From contig CM069878.1 in the NCBI GenBank assembly GCA_036172665.1, forward strand, positions 22,495,501 through 22,559,500: a stretch of 64,000 nucleotides of DNA, read 5' to 3'. The first letter of the stretch is position 1. Each line of letters opens with the position of its first letter. The notes below the pieces were generated by a model, which was not told the origin of the DNA, made no database searches, and was given only the letters and a program-made list of their open reading frames with translations. Origin of the DNA: Prosopocoilus inquinatus. Taxonomy: Eukaryota; Arthropoda; Insecta; Coleoptera; Lucanidae. The translations under genes were made by a program, and so were the position numbers. Shown here in pieces: positions 55,908-64,000 of this stretch.

Positions 55908-57212
55908 CCGTGCTTTCAATTGAATTCCTCATTAAAGTAAGCTGTGATTTATTTATGAAGTTGGCGACACAATTCTAGAGAAAACAGTTGTCATTAACTG
56001 TCAGTACTGATGCTCAAAATGCTCTCCTTCCGTTTGAATGCATAAGCGTACTCTGCGTTTCATGTTTTCAAACCAGTTTGCTAAGTGTTCGGGGGTTATG
56101 TTAACACACACATCTGTAATGCCCGCACGAAGTTCTTCGATTGTGTGACGCGTAGTTCTAAAAACTGTTTTTCATGTGCGGATAAATGAAGCAATTCATA
56201 ATTGTGAGATCCGGAGACCTTGCAGGAAAATTCACAATCCGATTATCGAAAAACTGCTGCAGGAAAGTCATTGTTTGAAGAGCTGTGTGGGCAGTAGCAT
56301 TGTCTTGCTGCAAAACCCCTTCTGTAAGTTCATCATCATGTAGTTGTTTAATGAAAGGTTCTAATAACTCATTTCGGTATCTTTCAGCAGTTACTGAGTC
56401 GTTAAAAAATATTGGTCTGATGATACGCCTTCTTGACACTGCCAGCCAAACACCAATTTTTAATGGATGCAATGGAGTTTCCACAAATTCATGGGGATTT
56501 TCTGCTGACCATATTCTCATATTCTCATATTCTGTTTATTTAAATACTCTGAGAGATGAAACCAGGCCTCATCGGAAAAGAAACACTTGTCAAGAATGTC
56601 GTCGTTGTTTAAGTTATCGAGAAACCACTGACAATATTCTGTTCTTCTGTGAAAATCTACTGGCCTGAGTTCATGGACTGCTTGAATCTTATATGGATAA
56701 AGCTTTAAGTCTTTTTTAAGAATAGTGTGACATGTGCCCACTGATAGCTGAACTTCTTCTGAAAGTTTCGCAATAGATTTCTTGGGAGAGTATTCCATTC
56801 GATCCCGAACATCTTCAATGCAAGCTGCAGTCCTTTTCTTAGCTACCCCGCTTCCTGTTTTGCGACCAAGTGATTCTGTTTCATGAAATTTAAGAACACA
56901 AGCATGGATATATTTAACTAGCTGTTCATAAGTAATAACAAAATTAGAAAACTGCTGTCGAAACTTCTGTACACACTGATTAATTGAATGAACTAACTGT
57001 CCATTTTCTATTCTACCGGATTAAAAATAACTTTCAAAAATAAATATTTTCTGCTGTAATTCTAACATTTTGAATTAATTGAAAATACAAAGTGTCAATT
57101 TGACATTTCTTTAATTAAATAATTGAACAGCTATCAGTGCTGCAAATCTTAGGAGAAAGAAACAGTGAAATCTTTAAAACTTTAATGAGGAATTCAGGTG
57201 AAGGCACGAGGG
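55908..57212 (-). mobile_element. Mariner-type transposon, 1.3 kb
   Basis: TA on both sides (55906-55907, 57213-57214). Inverted ends of about 30 bp share GAATTCCTCATTAAAG. Length and layout fit a complete mariner-family insertion on the minus strand. Confidence 0.8.
55995..57010 (-). pseudogene. Mariner-type transposase, frameshifted
   Basis: Minus strand. N-terminal helix-turn-helix sequence spans about 57,000-56,800, then frames 56798-56517 and 56520-56158. F-F-S-D-E-A-W-F-H holds the first catalytic Asp, Q-Q-D-N-A-T-A-H the second. At the third, S-P-D-L-T-I-M-N-C-F has Asn where the family has Asp, and the spacing is two or three residues short. The frameshift between the frames is an 8-bp duplication of ATATTCTC near 56,512-56,527. 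The C-terminal part to about 55,995 is in another frame. Non-functional. Confidence 0.85.
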
Positions 57213-57214
57213 TA

Positions 57215-58239
57215 CAATATCGGTTTTACAATGGAAATAAAATTTTCTATTCACACAAGAATTAGTGCGAAAGGAATTTAGCATTTTTGTATCACAAATG
57301 AATTATTAAAATAATCCTACCCTACGTTATGTAATAACAAGAAAACACAATCTATTAAACTTAATGGCATGTGCTTAGGTGTACAATCAATTAAAATGCC
57401 CGCATTTGTTTCAGTAAAAACGTTGACTAGATGATCCTAACAGCGTCGCTCTTGAACTTGACTGAGACAGAAACTTGCTCGTGGCGAAACTTTCCGTCGG
57501 TTGCTCCACTTTGGACTTTAATTGCAAATAACTGTCACCTACGTGAGGTAAGGTAAACGCCTTTAGTATTATAAGATTATACGTGCCTTACAGTACGCGT
57601 ACACTAATAAGCATTAATAACACCCTTACGCCATTATTGCTCCTGCTTCTTACGAACAAGCCTTAAGTACGGCTTTGCATGTGACATAATCATATGCATT
57701 ACATCTGCAATGAATTAATACAGCTTCCAATGAAGAAATCTGATGAAGTTCGTCATTATTACTTTAATCAGCTTTAATTAATATGAAGACCCCGTTCGTT
57801 TCTCTAAATTAGTAAATTCACTAATGACATTAATTTCATATAATTTTCTTCTGGTTAAAAACCAACGCAGAGCGGAAATTATAAGTTTGCAAACAATAAC
57901 AGTAAATTAATTTTTTTATTCATTAATATTTTGTATGTAGAGCGGAAACGCAGCAGGCTGATTAAAAGTAAGTTAAATAAGTTTTTTTGCAATAAATGTA
58001 CGAGGGAGATAAAATCTTTTTAGAAATGATTTGGCTCAGAGTTGATAAGAATATTTGGAGATAAAAAGTACATAAAGTACGAAAAAAAGAGGAAAAGGAA
58101 TTAATATATTCAAGAAATTTTAAACTGTGGACAAAGAAAAAGGCAAAAATGTCAAAGACTGTTTTATAAAAAAGAGATCTGCTGTTAAAGACATCCATGA
58201 AAATGTATGGAAGACGCAAATATGTATGACAGAAACTGG
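57215..58239. other. Anonymous AT-rich DNA
   Basis: No gene recognised. Confidence 0.45.
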
Positions 58240-58740
58240 TCTACGTATCTATCTCGTCTATCCATCTGGTCTAACCATTTATCTTGTTCACCCATTCATT
58301 TCGTTCATTATGCTATCTGTTTCATCACTTATCTCGTCGCGTTCGTTTATCTGTCTCTTATATCCATCTATCTAGTCTATTCACCTATCTCATCTATCCA
58401 TCCTAACGCATGTATCTTCTCTATCAGTCTAACTTGTTTATCCAACTATCTCCTCTATTCATCTACCTCGTGTATCCAAATATTTCGCTTATCTATTTAT
58501 CTTGTCTATCCATCTATCTTGTCTGTACATTTAATTCATCTGCCCATCTGTTTAGTAAATTCTTCTATTAATTTATCTCGTTTGTTCATCATTCTCTTCC
58601 ATCTATCTCGTCAAATGATTTCGTTTAAGTATCTAGCTTATCTTTCTAAGTGTCACGTCTGTCCATCTATCTCTATCTCGTCTAATTCATACAGTCTATC
58701 TGCCTATCCTCTATCTCATATATCTATCCAATTCATGGGT
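58240..58740. repeat. Degenerate (CTATCTCGTCTATCCAT)n simple repeat
   Basis: Repeats of CTATC, CATC and TCGT in changing order over 500 bp, an old tetranucleotide-type satellite. The 191-codon plus frame across it (58207-58782) is Ser/Ile/Tyr-rich, follows the repeat period and is not a gene. Confidence 0.75.
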
Positions 58741-61700
58741 TCATCTGCTTCGACTATGAATTTTCTGGTTTATTTCGTTTGATAGAAAGAAGTAATCCAC
58801 AAGTAAGAAAGAAAAAAGAAGAAGAGGAAGAGTCAAACTAGAGCGAAAGAAGCGGTTAAAATGTTGAAACAAAAAAGGGCTTGGAAATAAGATGAACCCA
58901 CAGCAAAAAGACAACATCTTACTATCAATGGTTAAAACCTTAAAAATCGAAAAGTAATTTTCAGTAAAGTATAAAAAATTACCATTAAGTAAAAAAATAT
59001 ACAAAGGAAGGCATAAGGATTAACTTATATAGGAAGCTTATTTATATTCATATAAAGATATATACTAAAACTGAAATGAAAGCAGACCAAATTCAGAAAA
59101 TATCGCAATAGAGAATAATATAAAAGTTTTTAGGCAGAATTATAACATTTAAAATGTATCATAACTACTTTACACGGAAACTGAAATACATGAAGAAGGA
59201 AAAAAGAGGTTCTAGTCAAATTGATAACAGAAAAGCTTTTGCAACCAAATACAATGACTGAGTTCGTGTCATCACAAGAGGAACGAAGCAGTGTCATATA
59301 TTGTTTTCCAATATTCTTAATGGATAGAATGTAATAATTGTAATAAATAACAAAACTAGATTATCTAGTTTTAATGAAAGAAATTTACAAAAAATTTCTG
59401 AAGCTATATTTAAAACGTTTGTTTTAGTGAAGGAATGGTTCTTACAAATAAAATGTTTGCTTCAGTCACATTTTATGTTGTGTTCATTATCAGATGACCG
59501 CGACCAAATTTTGCAGCGTCTTCTTTTACAAGTATTATCTCGTGCTGCTTTAGCTACCTATAATTTGGTTGATCCCTTCTTGTTATAACGATAAAGATAA
59601 ATTCAGTAACATCGACGATGATGTGGAGTCATTTTTGACCCTATGCTCAAGATTTCATGAAACAAAATTTCATGAAATTGGCTAGATCAATTCAGAAACA
59701 CTTCGAATGATTTTTTTGTGTAAAACTTGTTTCATTTTATCAATTATAATGTCCTTTGTGAACGAACAAACCTCTTCGAACGAAATGATTCAGATTCAGT
59801 TGATTGATTTAATTCAGATGAACGAATTCCCACGTCAGCGCCGTAACATCTAATTTTATTCGTAACGCACCGTCAACGTTTTCGAACTATTTTTTGTATA
59901 TGAATCACATTAACAAAACACATTTTTAAAATACGTCAACGCAAGCCGATAGTCGTTTAGAATTTAGTATATTCGATCCGTTCGTCTCGTTGATCTCGTT
60001 GACTGAAGTATGGAGTGGAGTCGAAAAAGATCCCACGTAGTCATCCGAATTAAATCTGACATATTATAATACACACAAAAGATATGGCGAATCATGGTGT
60101 GCTCAATGCAATTTTAGGAATACGTTAAAATTTCGACGGCGGTTCCATTAGGGTCTGGAGTAGTAGCCGGAGTAGTTAGTGGTTATGAATAATTGTGGTA
60201 TGGCTCCTGACAGGTACAATGACGCCCACCATAAATGATACCATTCGACAGTTTCCTAGCCCTTACGCTGAATGTTCTTAAGGGTGTAGACCATATCGGA
60301 TTCTATATGCGTACAACCCAACCTCCAGCAATAGCTTTAAATCAGTTCGCAGAAAGAGATAGAGACAAATTAAACAAATATAAAAATGTTTACGAAAAAA
60401 TTTCACGCAATGCGATAATTCTTTTGCGGAGTGTCTATGAGGAGGAAGGAACGATGAGGTTACATTGAACACCTACTACAGATAATTTGGAGAAAATTTT
60501 CCTAAACAAAGAAAGTAGCTAAAATTGTAACCATACTCTAAAAAAGCGATAAAATTAAATGCGATGATTCTAAGGCAAACAACTGATGAATAAAGAAGTT
60601 ATACCGTTTGAGAGGTTTCAATTTACGATGCCGATTTGATACAAAACATCAAAGAACGTGTGTACGTGCAAATGGTTGAAAGTGACTGGTATAACAAGCG
60701 CGGGGTCGCATTTTAGCCATTAAAATGAATATTATTCACCTAATTTATAAGCAGCAATTATTTTATTTATTACTACTTTCGGAAAAAATCTTCTGAATGT
60801 ATTCGCACATCTGCGATGGACATCGCACCTTGCCCTCTCCTCACGTTAAAAACGCTTTTCCTCTTATTGCGGGTCGCATATTCTTAATCTTTATGAAACC
60901 ACCATGAGCTAATTTCAATGTTATCAGTCTATACATGAAAAATGTTATGAACACAATTTATGAAAATGCGTTTTTGAAATATCCCAGGATTCTTGATAGT
61001 AAAAACTAGGAGTATAATTTATTACCGGTGACATTTTATTGGAAACCTGATCCAAGCTGAATAGGAAATTAAATTGGAAAGGAAAATGGTCAGCTGTGAT
61101 ATTAACATTCAAGAAAATATAGGCTCAAGCAGATAGACATAGACATCAGGAAAGAGTTGTAGTTATTAACAACGTAGAAAAAAATTTAACTTATGGTAAC
61201 AGAACTTAATGATCGTAATTGCATTACTCCCATCCGCAAACACATCTGCTCACGATTCAAAATCAATTTTAACATTCATTGAGCAGAGCGTTTAATGATT
61301 TGTAATGACATCGGCTATAGCGAATTAAATTTTACGACTTTACATAAAAAGGACCGTGACACAGAAGTTATGACCATAACGAATAATGTCTATGTATTTA
61401 TTGACTCACAAAGCAGCGTTGAGAATGCGCAATCGTATAAAATGAATTCTGCTTCGATTCGCCATATTAAAGATCAAGTTGTTTGCAAACACGCTTAATA
61501 AAGTCATATAAATAAGGTTGCCTTCATTCCAAGTAATTTGATCATTAAAATTGCAGTTTTATTTACATTCTTGGAAGTAAGGTCCCAAACAGATCTAAAG
61601 AGTATATTATAGAAATTATACTGGAGGAGAAGTCATAACTTAGCAACCATTTTTTTTTAAATTTTGAACAGGGATGAGTGATATAAGTGATACATGCTGC

Positions 61701-62043
61701 AAATATTTGGCATATAAACATGTTAAGAGATGTTTGGGAAGTATTTCAATACCATTACTTGTTCTCTACCTCCACTACATTCACCACGTCTTTATTTGTT
61801 TTTATGAATTTGCTGTTTTATTGGATTGGTAGAGGGAAAAAAATGTTAAGCAGAACGGAGGACTATACAGTGATATTATTTTATTATGCAACATAGCCCT
61901 ACGTTGTTTTTTAAAATAATCGTATCAAGCACAAGAAAATGTACATTTATTAAATTGCACTCACATGCAGTAAAATAGTAAAAGTAAACTTCTTGTTAGG
62001 AATAATAAATAATACACTGATTGGTCAATTTTTTTATTAATGG
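58741..62043. other. Anonymous AT-rich DNA
   Basis: No gene supported. A 77-codon plus frame at 60235-60468 has helical, charged composition but no family resemblance; frames at 61295 and 61687 likewise. Confidence 0.45.
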
Positions 62044-62285
62044 CACTTTAAATTTGAAAGCCCCTGGTATCAACAAGATGGTGCTCCATCACATTCTACG
62101 ATGAACTTTCTTAGTACAATATTTTCTGAACGATACCCGTGAGCCAATAAGTTTGACCAGCCAGAAACTCTCTACGAACAAACTTATTAAGTCATATTAA
62201 TTTTTAAAAATTGCTTAATTTTTCACGGTAATATCAGTCACATGAGACAGTCATCACGACAGATTGAGAATAAACTAGTGAACAA
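62044..62285 (+). pseudogene. Tc1/mariner-superfamily transposase 3' scrap, second copy
   Basis: W-Y-Q-Q-D-G-A-P-S-H-S (Asp codon 62077-62079) is the second catalytic block of a DDE transposase, followed by F-L-S-T-I-F-S-E-R-Y and a stop. It aligns in reverse with 15,277-15,548, including the non-coding end. Confidence 0.55.
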
Positions 62286-64000
62286 CCACCAGTGTTATGT
62301 TGGTTGCCTAGATATACAATGCTGAGATACGATTATTTTAAAATGCAACATAGGCATATGTTGCAGAATAAAATAAAACCACTCTAAATGTATGTATCTA
62401 CCGCAACGAGCATGACTATGTAACATGCCTTTACGTCTGTTACCACTTTAATTCTGCATGGGTAATTTATTCTATGGTATTTTTTTATTGCTGATAAGAT
62501 ACCTATATCGTAATTGTTTATTGAAGAGAGAGTGAGAGAGAGAAAAAATGAAAAAGTGGGTATGTAAATAAATACATATATGTAAATCAGTATTAAAATC
62601 ATTTGTAAAATAGTTTTACTTAAAAATGGTTTGTTTTGGCTGCGGTTCGATTAATTACACCATTTTAGTCGTTCACTATGACCTCCGTGTATTGAGCAAA
62701 ATTCATCAGTTGGACTCTAAAACTGTGTGGGTACAAACTAATATATTTGGACTTCAGTTGGACTAATGACCAAGCGATTTCATTGGTGTACGGTTGCAGT
62801 TACAGAGATTTTTAAGAGAACCATCATGTTAAGTTGCTTATTAACGACTTCCGCAGTTAAAGACTTAAATGTCTCAATTAATTTAAATTTCATTACTTAT
62901 TACCCTTTAAAGATTTTATCGTTTATAAATTTGTAACATCACTTTATCACATCGTTATTTTAAAATAAAGTGGGTAAAGTACTTTTAAAACATACTGCAG
63001 TAGAACAATAAAAAGTAATTCAATTTAAACGCCTCAACTTCTAAAAATTTTATAATTTCCATGTAATGGAATCTGCTTTTCGTAAAATAGTAAAAAGTTC
63101 GCCTAGTAAAATCTAATTAGAGAGACGCTAATAGAGCAATATTCATGAGTTACTCGAGTCAAACAAAATAAAGGACTGAAAAATTATGGTTCAATTACAG
63201 GCAGGTAGTAATCCGGAGAACCTGTCCCGTACGCTCTTAATGACGCAAAGGATCTTCTAAATTGTAGAACAAACTGTTCGCTTTGAGAAATTATCCGTCT
63301 TGAATTTTGTAGGGCAGAAAGGATGTTTCTAGTGTATATGGACGCAGTTACGGGAAATTTACAGAAAAAAATTTATGTTTTCAGTGAGCGACTAGCGTTT
63401 TGTAATTTTTGCGTGGGTAATTTGAAGGACTTTTATACAGCTATCTCCTTTTATCTTTTGTGAAACAGCTTCGCCGCTTGCAGTCGGAGGTCATTTCGTG
63501 TTCTTAACTCAGGCTGATCTGATACGTTGGCGTAAAACGAAAAACAAACGATCTGTATTATTATAATTATTATCATGGGGTTTTATTTTTGGAAATTTCG
63601 GAAAACGTCTTCCTAGAAAAATTATCTGGACGATGATCTAGCCAGAGAAGAAACACTTGCTTCTTAAAAACTATCACTCTGTCACATAGGAAAAATCAAT
63701 ACAAAATCGTTAACCGACGTTACTATAAAAATTAGTCAGTAACAATTAATGCTATCAGGGCCGTAACTAAACAGCTCTTATGAAAAATACAAAAATCAAA
63801 CCTGTGAGAGAATGAATCATAGATTTTGAGAAAAATGTTAAAGAAAGGACCCCAAAAAGTATGTTACGTCAATGTGTGTAGACAAAAATATTGGTTTCGC
63901 AACCGTAAGTTTTATGATATAGTGTTTTCGCACGTTTTATTTATTTTTTTTTTCTAGAATAATAAAACTATAAAGGCTGACCGTGAAATTTATTTAATAG
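62286..64000. other. Anonymous AT-rich DNA
   Basis: A 75-bp match to 16,545-16,630 (GATTATTTTAAAA...ATATGTTGCA) at 62,300-62,375 extends the repeat above. Otherwise no gene or element recognised. Confidence 0.45.

Noticed and set aside
58207..58782. 191-codon plus-strand open frame
   Set aside because: It follows the period of a degenerate CTATC/CATC simple repeat and has only repeat-derived Ser, Tyr, Ile and Leu composition.

Overview
The window looks like repeat-dense, AT-rich intergenic DNA from an arthropod, most probably an insect. It carries an errantivirus-type Ty3/gypsy element with a tRNA-Ser primer site, a Transib transposon, mariner/Tc1 relatives, a copia element, Penelope-like pieces and many TA- or TTA-flanked MITEs. 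There is no operon structure. Only one clearly intact host gene is visible, a secreted leucine-rich-repeat protein on the minus strand at 41,728-42,753. Two further short stretches (22,688-22,745 and 33,081-33,176) could be host exons.

Layout. 1-2,927: 5' half of an errantivirus-like LTR element (minus: LTR, primer site, gag, start of pol). 2,995-12,447: non-LTR scrap, foldback and mariner-type MITEs, a GC-richer block at 9,590-11,150. 12,448-14,376: tandem duplication and the broken 5' end of a second gypsy element. 15,277-17,163: transposase scrap, a direct-repeat unit with hammerhead ribozymes, MITEs. 19,613-21,205: a Penelope-like insertion with a 19-bp target duplication. 22,227-22,745: tandem duplication followed by a candidate exon. 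25,921-29,803: a decayed copia element (minus) split by a 1.87-kb TA-flanked foldback element. 30,566-31,105: second copy of the first foldback MITE. 33,486-34,935: 5'-truncated non-LTR retrotransposon (minus). 35,367-35,735: half foldback. 37,197-39,985: Tc1-like element. 40,680-41,045: a ribozyme-repeat relative. 41,728-42,753: LRR gene. 43,789-44,805 and 45,427-45,689: two palindromic elements with facing hammerheads. 46,740-52,496: a three-layer nest. 53,149-55,004: two Harbinger-type MITEs. 55,908-57,212: mariner. 58,240-58,740: degenerate simple repeat. The rest is anonymous AT-rich DNA.

Main discoveries. (1) At least three, probably four, unrelated hammerhead ribozyme families sit within 30 kb. 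Each has the core CUGANGA - stem II - GAAA, a very short self-complementary stem III, and a stem I that pairs. The best is at 15,835-15,883; its sister copy lies 314 bp downstream in the same orientation, the layout of a retrozyme. Stem I differs in sequence between copies and families yet still pairs, which is covariation support. (2) A nearly complete Transib (RAG1-related) transposon at 49,719-52,408 has CACAGTG ends, a 5-bp CGTAG duplication, all three catalytic acidic residues and the C-X2-C / H-x4-H zinc ligands, though its reading frame is broken. (3) The Transib lies in the LTR of a rearranged gypsy-like element that carries a SAP-domain gag start in one orientation and a macro-domain/CCCH pol end in the other. 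That element itself interrupts a transposase-like gene.

How the parts relate: nothing here forms a pathway. The window is a stratified record of transposition, and the ribozymes probably serve to process Penelope-like or retrozyme RNAs. All domain calls are from reading translations by eye; no database search was possible.
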